Counted from the stretch's first letter, positions 52,677 through 59,869 are shown. The stretch is 64,000 nt of DNA from Oscillospiraceae bacterium (GCA_028720105.1 JAQYLI010000031.1:41691-105690); one strand, 5' to 3'. The notes: generated by a model not told the origin, from the sequence alone. Translations and numbers: made by a program.

Positions 52677-52890
52677 TTTAAAGACCTCCTTTTTTATTAT
52701 AAAACAGGAGGCACGATACCGCTTTACTCTGTCTGCGTCCGAAAAATTACAGCGCAGCCCGTATCAGACTGTGAGGCACAAAAAACGCAGACAGAGCGCC
52801 TTCGTGGTATCACGCCGCTGTTACTTCCGCTTTCCATACTCTCACTTCCTTTTTCGGGATTTGCGGCACAGTAATACAATAGCCGCATTT
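52677..52890 (-). promoter_or_regulatory. Structured leader of mgtE, candidate ion- or metabolite-responsive RNA
   Basis: The leader is about 213 nt. In the RNA there is a UGCGGC/GCCGCA hairpin near the 5' end, then a long stem with CTCTGTCTGCG / CGCAGACAGAG (52786-52796 and 52727-52737) enclosed by GATACC/GGTATC (52806-52811 and 52715-52720), and finally CCTCCT facing AGGAGG (52706-52711 and 52685-52690), which would hide the ribosome site. I cannot match it to the M-box or another known class. Confidence 0.6.
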
Positions 52891-52896
52891 AAATTT

Positions 52897-52925
52897 ATTA
52901 TACAATATTTTGTCATTTATGTCAA
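52897..52925 (-). promoter_or_regulatory. Promoter of mgtE
   Basis: Minus strand: TTGACA, 17 bases, TATAAT. A perfect consensus, which fixes the start of the long leader. Confidence 0.9.
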
Positions 52926-53071
52926 TCACAGTGAAAAAATTTTTGCGTGAGATTAACGTATTTTTTACGGGAGAAAAAATCATTCTGCCAAACACGCAAA
53001 AAACAGTCTCAGCCGAATGAAATATTATGTTATGCTCTTAATCTTTTATTGTATCAAACCTGTTAATACCG

Positions 53072-53254
53072 ATGAATTATATATCCAAAATAAATAGCGA
53101 CATTCGGGCGGCACCGGAGCAGAAAGCACGCACAACTTACGACAATATCCTGCGCTTTGCCGACGACCCGGATGTCAGAGATCCTATCAAATTTCTCAGG
53201 CAGAGGGAGATCGTGCATTTTCAGAGATTCGGCGATACCAAACGTACAAAGTGA
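53072..53254 (+). pseudogene. cotJC: CotJC (manganese-catalase-like spore coat) fragment, left of the element
   Basis: APEQKARTTYDNILRFADD and FLRQREIVHFQRFGD match the last third of CotJC/manganese catalases (xEQKAR..Y, REREVVHFQRFGEAL). The first 120 or so residues expected for the family are absent upstream: only 146 bases separate the fragment from the mgtE promoter and they do not encode them. The native reading ends at the GGCGA at 53231-53235, where the element begins; DTKRTK after it is element DNA. It is the left half of the split gene, already 5'-truncated. Confidence 0.75.
53228..53235 (+). other. Left attachment site core (attL)
   Basis: TTCGGCGA in the CotJC codons for Phe-Gly-Glu, the counterpart of TTTGGCGA at the right end. 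The shared GGCGA is the likely crossover region. Just inside, CCAAACGTACA is the attP arm. Confidence 0.7.
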
Positions 53255-53387
53255 AGTAAGTATGAAGGGGTTAATGGTGGTTAAATTTTTTCGTTTCTTG
53301 AATTATCCATATCCAATAATATGAATACTTGAAGAAATGAAACAGGGACAGCACATCAATGCCGCCCCTATTACGATTTTACAATTA

Positions 53388-53942
53388 TCAAACTCCCCGT
53401 TCCCGTATCAGCTTATCCAGAGTGGGACGAGATATCCCTAACTGCTTTGCAAGCTCCGTCTTGTTTATCTCCCTGCGGAGATACAGAGCATACAGCCCGT
53501 CAAACATATCCGATGAAAAAGGCTTGCGCCCTTTATACTTGCCGTTACGCTTTGCAATGGCTATGCCCTCTCTCTGACGTTCAAGGAGATTTGTCCGCTC
53601 AAATTCATTTATTGCAGCTATCATAGTGAGCATAAGCTTTCCCGTGGGCGTTGATGTGTCGATGTTCTCCTTGTTGCTCACGAGTGCTATGCCTTTGCTG
53701 TGGAGCGTTTCAACGATATCAAGCAAATCCTTTGTACTTCTTGCAAGACGGGAAAAATCGTGGATATAGACGGTATCACCTTCACGAGCAAAATCAAGCA
53801 TTTGCTTTAGCTGTGGACGGTTGGTGTCCTTTGCGGATATCTTTTCGGTAAACCATTTTTCAATGCCGAACTTCTCAAGGGCTTCTATCTGTCGGGCTTC
53901 ATTCTGTTCAATGGTCGATACTCTTACATAAGCTATTTTCAT
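53388..53942 (-). CDS. Serine recombinase of the resolvase/invertase family
   Basis: 184 residues. AYVRVSTIEQNEARQIEAL has the catalytic Ser (about 9); YIHDFSRLARSTKDLLDIV and LTMIAAINEFERTNLLERQ follow, then the C-terminal helix-turn-helix REINKTELAKQLGISRPTL, as in Pin/Tn3-type enzymes. It should cut at sites within a few hundred bases, likely the TTTACA-rich region upstream. GGAGGG precedes the ATG. It probably resolves or inverts DNA rather than integrating the element. Confidence 0.9.
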   Translation of the reverse strand: MKIAYVRVSTIEQNEARQIEALEKFGIEKWFTEKISAKDTNRPQLKQMLDFAREGDTVYIHDFSRLARSTKDLLDIVETLHSKGIALVSNKENIDTSTPTGKLMLTMIAAINEFERTNLLERQREGIAIAKRNGKYKGRKPFSSDMFDGLYALYLRREINKTELAKQLGISRPTLDKLIRERGV

Positions 53943-53961
53943 ATCATTGCCCTCCTATGGC

Positions 53962-54080
53962 TGTAAATTTGGGGTGTACCCTATTTTGCTATATTGCAGT
54001 TATCGAAAATACTGTAAAATAAAGGCGGTTTTACACATTGTTTTACACTATGTAAACAGGCTCAGACTCTATATTTACAG
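53962..54080. repeat. Cluster of TGTAAA/TTTACA repeats next to the recombinase gene
   Basis: TGTAAA or its complement occurs about six times in 120 bases (53962, 54013, 54029, 54041, 54051 and 54074), partly as inverted pairs such as TGTAAAA...TTTTACA. This is the layout expected of a res-type recombination site or of operator repeats for a serine recombinase. Confidence 0.5.
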
Positions 54081-54148
54081 TTATGGGTATTTAGCAACCG
54101 CCCATCTCTGAGCGGTCACTATATACATTAACATTCGGGTGAATGGAA

Positions 54149-54580
54149 TTATAGAATGAACTCAAACGGCTCTATCCTTGCCGAAAGATTCAACAGCTTG
54201 TTTGTGTCGAGGTTAAGTCGCTTACACAGACAGGAGATATCCGAATCCTCACCTCTGGCGAACTTCTCAAGATCTGCCACAACATTTTCATCTTGCCACT
54301 CTCCACCGATACAAGGGAACATCGACAGGAAAAGAAATGTATCGCAAAAATCTGTGTAGCCGTTCTCATATGGTATGATGATGTAGAGGAATAACACTTC
54401 ATCGGGAAAATCCAGAGACTCTTTCAGAAGCTCCTTACAAAGATTCTGTCTCATTCTGATGGGGAGAGAAAGCCACTCAACGGAAAGCGAGATAAACGAG
54501 GGCTTAATGTGAATATCCGCTATATTATAAGATAGGGGCTTTACTGTGAAATTTGCTGAATTACGTTTCTTATTGCTCAT
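54149..54580 (-). CDS. Hypothetical protein of 143 residues
   Basis: A soluble acidic protein (SNKKRNSANFTVKPLSYN..., GGEWQDENVVADLEKFARG, LCKRLNLDTNKLLNLSARIE). No family recognised. I use the ATG 9 bases after AAAGGA; an ATG six codons earlier overlaps the stop of the upstream gene (TAATG) and would put that site inside the gene. It lies in the left, non-recoded part of the element. Confidence 0.6.
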   Translation of the reverse strand: MSNKKRNSANFTVKPLSYNIADIHIKPSFISLSVEWLSLPIRMRQNLCKELLKESLDFPDEVLFLYIIIPYENGYTDFCDTFLFLSMFPCIGGEWQDENVVADLEKFARGEDSDISCLCKRLNLDTNKLLNLSARIEPFEFIL

Positions 54581-54597
54581 AATCAAAAATCCTTTCA

Positions 54598-54795
54598 TTA
54601 GTCAAATTTGCCGAATACCATACACAAGCCCAAAGGCACGAAAAGCAACGCCGCCGTTATATCATAAACGCCGTTATCCTTGCTTGCAATTGCGGACAGT
54701 ATGCCCAGCGCAACGAACATAATGCCGCATAACTTCTGCTTGACGGTATCGGGCAGGCGGTCGAAAAGTCGGACGATATTTCTATATATGTACAT
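54598..54795 (-). CDS. Small two-helix membrane protein
   Basis: 65 residues: a basic, amphipathic start (YIYRNIVRLFDRLPDTVKQK), then two hydrophobic helices (about 22-38 and 46-61). Its stop overlaps the downstream gene's first ATG. Function unknown; small hydrophobic proteins of this size are frequent in phages (holin-like or superinfection functions), but nothing specific points to one. Confidence 0.6.
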   Translation of the reverse strand: MYIYRNIVRLFDRLPDTVKQKLCGIMFVALGILSAIASKDNGVYDITAALLFVPLGLCMVFGKFD

Positions 54796-54815
54796 CTTGA
54801 AGTCTCCTTGTGTTC

Positions 54816-55013
54816 TTACACTCTCAGCCCGTTTTCCTTGATGATACGGGCAAAGAGCATTTTGTTGACGGTCTTGCTGTGGACGGGTATGCTGATACTT
54901 GACTTGCCGTTGCTGTAAATGGAGTGTCCACCCTTGCCGGGTCTCAGAAATGAAAATCCATTGGCGGCAAGAATGGCAACGGCTTCACGAGTTGCAAATT
55001 CCTTTTTACGCAT
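54816..55013 (-). CDS. hicA: HicA-like type II toxin, no HicB partner seen
   Basis: 65 residues. FLRPGKGGHSIYSNGKSSIS and IPVHSKTVNKMLFARIIKEN match the double-stranded-RNA-binding-like HicA fold; the conserved His in GGHSIY is the catalytic residue. HicA cleaves mRNA during translation and is normally neutralised by HicB encoded next to it. No HicB frame is seen on either side. GGAGG lies 5 bases before the ATG. The upstream extension is non-coding. Confidence 0.78.
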   Translation of the reverse strand: MRKKEFATREAVAILAANGFSFLRPGKGGHSIYSNGKSSISIPVHSKTVNKMLFARIIKENGLRV

Positions 55014-55033
55014 AGTTACCTCCGAAAATCTTC

Positions 55034-55063
55034 TTGACATTCGGGGCGGTTGCGGTGTATAAT
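55034..55063 (+). promoter_or_regulatory. Plus-strand promoter upstream of and opposed to hicA
   Basis: TTGACA, 18 bases, TATAAT, directed away from hicA. No plus-strand gene follows it; the transcript would contain a CCCCT...AGGGG hairpin at 55094-55121. Confidence 0.55.
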
Positions 55064-55131
55064 AGCAGTAGCCGCCCCTTGTGTCAGTTGTTGCCCCTCT
55101 GCAAGTTGCGGTTGCAAAGGGGACTTGAAAC

Positions 55132-55419
55132 TTACTTGACTGTAAGGCGTTCGTATGTTGAAGCCTTAACAAACACGTTGTAAATGTCGGGGCGGTTTTC
55201 CTGCAATGCCTTGCTGTCAATGCGGTTTGCGGTAACTAATATTATTGGTGGAATATATTCTTTGCGGCACTTGTAACAGCAGCTCAGGACAACATCAAGC
55301 GATCGGAGCAATGTATCGCTCCCGAAAATATCAACAGAGAATACCACCAGAGAACAGATGGTTAATTTTATTGGTGGAGAAATCCGTGTATATAGCTTTA
55401 TAATAGCGAACACCGTCAT
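55132..55419 (-). CDS. Doubtful small membrane protein
   Basis: Reads as about 95 residues with two hydrophobic stretches and a Cys-rich centre (LSCCYKCRKEY), ending VFVKASTYERLTVK. If the TAG at 55482-55484 is read as sense, it can be extended upstream to about 55569. Another frame at 55331-55561 is equally open. I cannot decide which, if either, is translated, and list it as the least certain gene of the element. Confidence 0.3.
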   Translation of the reverse strand: MTVFAIIKLYTRISPPIKLTICSLVVFSVDIFGSDTLLRSLDVVLSCCYKCRKEYIPPIILVTANRIDSKALQENRPDIYNVFVKASTYERLTVK

Positions 55420-55881
55420 AATAATAGCGGCTGTAAAGAGTGGAGTATCTCGGTAGAGCTTGGATAGTAATCTCGGTGTTTGCTATATTAGCGTTATCTT
55501 CTTTTTTCGGTGAGGACAATAATCCGTAGTGAAATCTATCACTACTCCAGATAGTCCCCACCTCAAAAAAATGGATTATGTCACCTTTATAACTCCTTTA
55601 TACAAGGGATAAGTCCGAAAGCGGCGTAGTTAAGCCATATTTTTTCAGTTTTGGCACTTTTATATTTTAGGAAAACGAGTCAGTTTTTTAACGAAATACG
55701 CCAAAAGTGCAGTAAATACAAGGCTTTTAGCATTGTTACTATTGGCGGTGCGAAAAGTGGTAATACATAAACTAAGGGAGCGGCGACAATTATATGTCAT
55801 AATTCCTTTATCTTCCTGCAAAATTGGTACATTCCCAGAATCATATTCCACCGTTATAATAAAAAAACCGCCCAGAAAAAC

Positions 55882-55910
55882 TTGACAGGACGGCAAAAAT
55901 ATGCTATAAT
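55882..55910 (+). promoter_or_regulatory. Consensus promoter in the element's non-coding region
   Basis: TTGACA, 17 bases, TATAAT. The next credible start on plus is at 56498, so a leader of about 580 nt or a separate small RNA would result. Confidence 0.8.
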
Positions 55911-56287
55911 TATATTATAGGAAAGTGAAGTGCATATAACTATACAAAAGTATATCAGATTCTAAAAGAGATATATTGTTTATCTGGTAAATTGTTTGTG
56001 AACTTTATTTGCTTTATCTTGGGGGTAAATCTATTTCGGGAGGATATGCCAATGTAATATTTTTAAATGTGCGGTCAGGTGTTTCAGTTGCCGATACGAT
56101 ACCAACATTATATTATTCATTTCGTTGGTGGGAATTATCCAGCGTGGGAAATGATACCACCCGAATATAATATTGTGCGGACAGTAATACTAATACTCAG
56201 ATCGTGGCTGTATGTACAACAGAACTTTGTGTATCTCATATGAGCCATTTTTGCAGTATTTTCCTACATAAACGGGGGATTTTGTGA

Positions 56288-56388
56288 GGTCGGAATTTGG
56301 CGAGTTGGAAAAATGCCCGTTTTGTTAGGTGTACAAAGGGTTTTTGCACGATTTTGAGGAAATTTTCAAGGTCGAAATTTGGCGAGTT
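56288..56388 (+). repeat. Two iteron-like direct repeats upstream of the recoded winged-helix gene
   Basis: GGTCGGAATTTGGCGAGTT (56288-56306) and GGTCGAAATTTGGCGAGTT (56370-56388) differ at one base. A shorter double TTTGGGATA occurs at about 56411-56428. Such repeats often bind the replication initiator or repressor encoded next to them. Confidence 0.55.
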
Positions 56389-56497
56389 ACCATTTATTGT
56401 CAATATTGACTTTGGGATACTTTGGGATATGGTATCTTTGAAACAAGACTTGACGTTAATCGGTAATCACAATAACAAGAAACAGGAGGAAATCACA

Positions 56498-57358
56498 ATG
56501 GGAAAATTATAGGCAATCGACACGGAAACAGGAGAGATGGTCGAAGTATCTAAAATTATCACTATGGAACAGATGGAAGTCATAGAATAGAAAAACTACC
56601 AAAATATAGCAGTTGAATGTTGCCGTGCTATTCATCATAACCGACATTTCATAATGTACTTCTTTGGCGAGAATTTTGATTTAACAGATTTGAAGCCCCA
56701 AACCGCCGCAAGACTTATGTACCTTGCGACTTGGCTTGAATACGATAGTGAATATTTAATGGTGGGTAATAACAAAATGTCAAGGGAACAAATGGAAGAT
56801 ATTATGCATTTGAAGCCTACAACATTTAAAGCCTTTCTTAAAGAGGTCACAGATTTGGGCTATCTAATCAAAGATGATAATTCATACCGACTTAATAAGA
56901 AGATTTTTCACAAGGGGAAACATCGACACAAAAAATCTCTTGTTGATACCAGATATGTAAGAGTATATATCAAATATATACGGTCATTATACGAAATGAC
57001 TCCGCAGACAAAACACTCGAATCTTGGGTATATCTTTCAGCTCATTCCCTATATCAATATTGAATACAACATTATCTGTCATAATCCACTTGAGAAAGAC
57101 TTGGACTTGATAGAGCCTATGACTGTCAGGGAACTTTGCGAAGCGATCGGATATGATTAGTCTCACGCTTCAAGGTTGTTGGATATATACGATAATATCA
57201 CCTTTGAAGCAGACGGACAAAAATATTACTTTTGCGGATATGCTTGCAGGAATAGAAGATAGAAAGATGCTGACTTGCGAATATATGTGAATCCCTTGAT
57301 ATTTTTCGCAGGAAGTGATGAACATCAGGTTGATGTTCTGAAATTGATGTTCGTATAA
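56498..57358 (+). CDS. Winged-helix replication/regulator-like protein with four in-frame TAG codons
   Basis: AGGAGG precedes the ATG by 8 bases. Read with TAG as Gln it gives 286 residues: TAGs at codons 5, 31, 221 and 255 (56510, 56588, 57158 and 57260), ending at TAA. The first two would otherwise stop it after 4 and 30 codons. FNDLKPQTAARLMYLATWLE-like LKPQTAARLMYLATWLEYDS, MSREQMEDIMHLKPTTFKAF and LGYLIKDDNSYRLNKKIFHK form a winged helix, as in phage/plasmid RepL-like proteins, and the end RIYVNPLIFFAGSDEH resembles their C-terminal motif. The exact role is inferred. Confidence 0.8.
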
Positions 57359-57372
57359 TGGAGGATATGACT

Positions 57373-57711
57373 ATGGATTTATTTGATATTTATGCTGATT
57401 ATCGGAGCGGTAACAAGTCTGCTTTCGACAGGATTTTTACAGATAGGGTCGAGGGTTTAGGGTGCGAGAATTATTACAGCACACTTGAAATCAATATATA
57501 GAAACTTAACAATCTGGTGAATGAACTTCATCGTAAGAAATGCAAGTCAGTTAATAGAAATTCATATAGTGGGGATTTTGATGATCTAAAAAAAGACCTT
57601 GCCTTAATTTTGTTCCAGATTTTCAATGATAAGAATTTCACAGCTCACAGCGAATAGGAACTTTATGAGAAGATTAAGGATAACATACTTGACTGTATCA
57701 AGACAAAGTAA
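57373..57711 (+). CDS. Small phage-like protein with two in-frame TAG codons
   Basis: GGAGG lies 8 bases before the ATG, 14 bases after the previous TAA. With TAG as Gln (codons 43 and 95; 57499 and 57655) it has 112 residues and ends at TAA. MDLFDIYADYRSGNKSAFDR resembles the start of some phage sigma-like or regulatory proteins, but the rest (NNLVNELHRKKCKSVNRN, ALILFQIFNDKNF) does not settle a family. Between TAGs there is no other stop. Confidence 0.75.
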
Positions 57712-57741
57712 TCCGTTTCCGACAAATAGAAAAAATTTGGT

Positions 57742-57791
57742 GTGCCCGTAAACCGCTTCATTGCGTTGCTTGCGGACACGCTATTTTTTTT
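57742..57791 (+). terminator. Terminator between the recoded genes and the first HTH gene
   Basis: GTGCCCG / CGGACAC stem (one mismatch) with an inner CGC/GCG, followed by eight T residues. Confidence 0.65.
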
Positions 57792-57825
57792 GCAATTTTA
57801 CTATAATGGAAGGGAGTGAAACAGT

Positions 57826-58035
57826 ATGGATTCATCACTTAAATATCAGGTAACTGAGTTTCTGAATTGTAGCGGAATGACAAAATCACAGTTTGCTAAG
57901 AATGTTAATATGTGTTGTACAACAATATGTGAATGGCTTAACGGCAACAGGAAACTCAGCCAAAAGGCGCAGCTCCGAATTAAAGTGTTTTTTTCGGAAT
58001 ATGTTGAAAAAATATGCAAAATAATCAATACTTGA
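57826..58035 (+). CDS. Small XRE-like helix-turn-helix protein 1
   Basis: 69 residues: MDSSLKYQVTEFLNCSGMTK, SQFAKNVNMCCTTICEWLNG and LSQKAQLRIKVFFSEYVEK. SQFAKNVNMCCTTICEWL fits a Cro/XRE helix-turn-helix. It has the same length as, and about one third identity with, the next gene, so they are duplicated paralogues. GGAAGGGAG precedes the ATG; stop is TGA. Likely an operator-binding regulator of the element. Confidence 0.75.
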   Translation: MDSSLKYQVTEFLNCSGMTKSQFAKNVNMCCTTICEWLNGNRKLSQKAQLRIKVFFSEYVEKICKIINT

Positions 58036-58126
58036 GAAAGGTGGGGTTGGTATGTTTTATGAGATACAAAGATATCATATGAGAAACTGAAAAACAATGA
58101 TGGGAAAAACGAAAAATAATTTCAAT

Positions 58127-58172
58127 GTCCGTAATCGACGTAGGCAAGCGGTTTGCGGACTCGATTTTTTTT
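58127..58172 (+). terminator. Terminator between the two HTH genes
   Basis: GTCCG / CGGAC stem with an inner GCAA/TTGC, then eight T residues. Its layout repeats that of the terminator before the first HTH gene. Confidence 0.65.
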
Positions 58173-58211
58173 GATGCAATTTTTGTATATTGGAAGGGAG
58201 GTATATTCAGT

Positions 58212-58421
58212 ATGAACACTATTTTAAAAAACAAAATCAATACATTCTTGAAGCATAGCAAAATGTCACAGGCTCAGTTTGCCAAATGTGCAGACATTGG
58301 AGTGGTCACACTTAATCTATGGCTTAATGACAAGAGAGTTATCAGCTCAAAGATGGAAAAGCGTATGGAAGATTTTATGCTTGATTATGCGGCGAAAATA
58401 ACAGAAATAGCAAACAGTTAA
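58212..58421 (+). CDS. Small XRE-like helix-turn-helix protein 2
   Basis: 69 residues (MNTILKNKINTFLKHSKMSQ, AQFAKCADIGVVTLNLWLND, DYAAKITEIANS). Paralogue of the preceding HTH protein, with the same length, the same QFAK and WLN positions and a similar promoter-terminator region in front, so a unit of about 385 bases appears duplicated. GGAAGGGAGG precedes the ATG; stop is TAA. Confidence 0.75.
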   Translation: MNTILKNKINTFLKHSKMSQAQFAKCADIGVVTLNLWLNDKRVISSKMEKRMEDFMLDYAAKITEIANS

Positions 58422-58590
58422 GAAAGGAGGGCTTCATCTTGTTCATAATCACAGAAACACAGACAGCAATTTTAATGCGGACGGGGCGGCGATAGGATTC
58501 GGGCGGTTAAGCTGTCGGTCAGTACAAAATGAGTAAATCGCAGTTATTCAGCCCAACAAAAAGAAAATATATGACAAGCTGAAAAACAAT

Positions 58591-59025
58591 ATGATTAAAA
58601 AAACAAAAAACAATATAACAGCACAAGACTTGAATTGTCGGAAAAATCGTTATATCAAAAATCTTGAAGGCGAGATATGGAAATCGTTGGAAGATTATCC
58701 GAATTACATAATATCTAATATGGGAAGAGTGTTCTCAATAGAGAAAAAACGAGTGTTGAAACCATATGTATGCCCAGATAAACAGAATCCGAAAAAGGTG
58801 CTTTATCCCACCTTGAAGTTGAAAAACAGATGGGGCAAATTTGATAATGTATTTCTCCATAAGGTGGTTGCCATCGCTTTTGTAGAGAATACTGAAAACA
58901 AGCCGCAAATTCACCATAAGGACAAGAATCCATTGAATTAGCGAGCTGACAATTTGATGTTCGTAACGGCGGCAGAACATCAAGCAATACATAAAAACGA
59001 TAAGAAAGGAAGTAATGAAAAATGA
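58591..59025 (+). CDS. HNH homing-type endonuclease read through one TAG
   Basis: 144 residues with TAG as Gln at codon 117 (58939-58941). NUMOD4-like start (EIWKSLEDYPNYIISNMGRV) and the HNH motif IHHKDKNPLN-Q-RADNLMFVT. The read-through restores the family's usual LNNRxDNLxWVT pattern, with Q at the second N position. It ends at TGA (59023), overlapping the next start as ATGA. With a normal stop the HNH core would be cut in half. Confidence 0.85.
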
Positions 59026-59294
59026 TTTTAGGAGAACTTATTGATGTACTATATTGTATGGATATTAAGATTATGCAACTTGGAAAAAGCGGAGAGCCTG
59101 CTCCGATATACGAGGGCAAGAGCAGTTTTTTCAGAATGAATGACTATGAAGCGAATCTTTCTGTTATGTGGGTAGCTCCACACAGATATTTATGCGGCGG
59201 CTTATTTATAATGGTCGAAGAGCCTCAGAAATCCACCATAAACACCGAAAGTATTCCACCCGAACAAGAGGAGCTTAACTATGACGTTACTTGA
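59022..59294 (+). CDS. Hypothetical phage protein of 90 residues
   Basis: MILGELIDVLYCMDIKIMQL, a central GGLFIMVEEPQ and an acidic end (PPEQEELNYDVT). No TAG within; stop is TGA. Its first codon overlaps the stop of the HNH gene. AAAGGAAG lies about 12 bases upstream. No family recognised; the small size and overlaps are phage-like. Confidence 0.65.
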   Translation: MILGELIDVLYCMDIKIMQLGKSGEPAPIYEGKSSFFRMNDYEANLSVMWVAPHRYLCGGLFIMVEEPQKSTINTESIPPEQEELNYDVT

Positions 59295-59508
59295 TCTGAG
59301 TCTTGAGCTACAGGATTATTGCCGTCTCGTTGTTATGGAAAAAAAGGATAATAAAGCCGATTATAAAAAAGTGTATGACGGACTGAACATTGACTTGAAA
59401 TTGGATTATTTCTTTTACAAGGTTCTTAGCATTAAGCCGCAGAAAGATACAGTAACCGTGGTGGCAAAAAAGCGGTCGATGTTCGAGGCAATTCTTGATT
59501 ATGACTGA
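59281..59508 (+). CDS. Hypothetical phage protein of 75 residues
   Basis: MTLLDLSLELQDYCRLVVME, VYDGLNIDLKLDYFFYKVL and VAKKRSMFEAILDYD. It overlaps the previous gene by 14 bases with GAGGAG 8 bases before the ATG, so the two are translated together. Stop TGA, no TAG within. Unknown function. A terminator-like hairpin follows. Confidence 0.65.
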   Translation: MTLLDLSLELQDYCRLVVMEKKDNKADYKKVYDGLNIDLKLDYFFYKVLSIKPQKDTVTVVAKKRSMFEAILDYD

Positions 59509-59510
59509 TA

Positions 59511-59537
59511 AAAGCCCCACTCGGAATGAGCGGGGCA
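59511..59537 (-). terminator. Terminator of the zinc-ribbon gene (minus)
   Basis: GCCCCACTC / GAGCGGGGC stem with a short loop; the minus-strand side is followed by TTTTATC. It may also serve the plus-strand gene before it. Confidence 0.65.
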
Positions 59538-59542
59538 ACATA

Positions 59543-59869
59543 TCAATCAAATACAATAGCTCTCAGAAGCTCCTCTGTTGTAACATCTCTTTCCATCCAA
59601 TAAGGAAGCTTTGACTCGGTGGAGGGAAGATACTCTTCACGAATTATCTGAGGCTCAAGGGGAATGTATCTTTCATCTTGAGGTTGCGTTGAGCCACATC
59701 TTTCACAGGATAATTTTACATTGTCCTTGAGTACAACAAAATCGTGTGATATGGTTTGAAATTTATCCGTATCTACAAGATGATCTTCTCCACATTCACA
59801 ACAACGGAGAGACACACAGTAAGGCGGTTCGTGAGCTAAAAGTGAGCTACATAAATCAAACATAAACAC
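59543..59869 (-). CDS. Zinc-ribbon protein on the opposite strand
   Basis: 108 residues. CVSLRCCECGEDHLV and SCERCGSTQPQDERY give a two-CxxC zinc ribbon (Cys 24, 27, 55 and 58). The rest is acidic. It is the only minus gene in the right half and has its own consensus promoter. No TAG inside; stop is TGA. Possibly a regulatory or anti-host protein (inference). Confidence 0.7.
   Translation of the reverse strand: MFMFDLCSSLLAHEPPYCVSLRCCECGEDHLVDTDKFQTISHDFVVLKDNVKLSCERCGSTQPQDERYIPLEPQIIREEYLPSTESKLPYWMERDVTTEELLRAIVFD

Larger units (their letters stand above)
55420..56497. other. AT-rich region with one strong promoter and no convincing gene
   Basis: About 1.08 kb. It holds a perfect plus-strand promoter at 55882-55910, a possible old coding stretch on plus at about 56000-56270 (LNVRSGVSVADTIPTLYYSF) interrupted by TAA, and a pair of 19-base direct repeats near 56.3 kb. 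Short open frames at 55660-55896 (minus) and 56297-56512 (plus) look random. I checked it for a tRNA and saw none. Confidence 0.6.

Noticed and set aside
52677..52890. T-box or M-box reading of the mgtE leader
   Set aside because: TGATACCACG resembles the T-box TGGNACC element but has A in place of the essential G, no stem I is found and MgtE is not amino-acid linked. M-box core motifs are missing.
55660..55896. 78-residue minus frame in the non-coding region
   Set aside because: No ribosome site, random composition, overlaps the consensus promoter.
55919..56010. Possible suppressor tRNA around a TTCTAAA near 55970
   Set aside because: The flanks form a TATATC/GATATA hairpin with too large a loop, and neither acceptor nor T-arm can be found.
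56297..56512. 71-residue frame on plus before the recoded winged-helix gene
   Set aside because: Ends inside the start of that gene, includes the direct repeats and has no ribosome site or sensible sequence.
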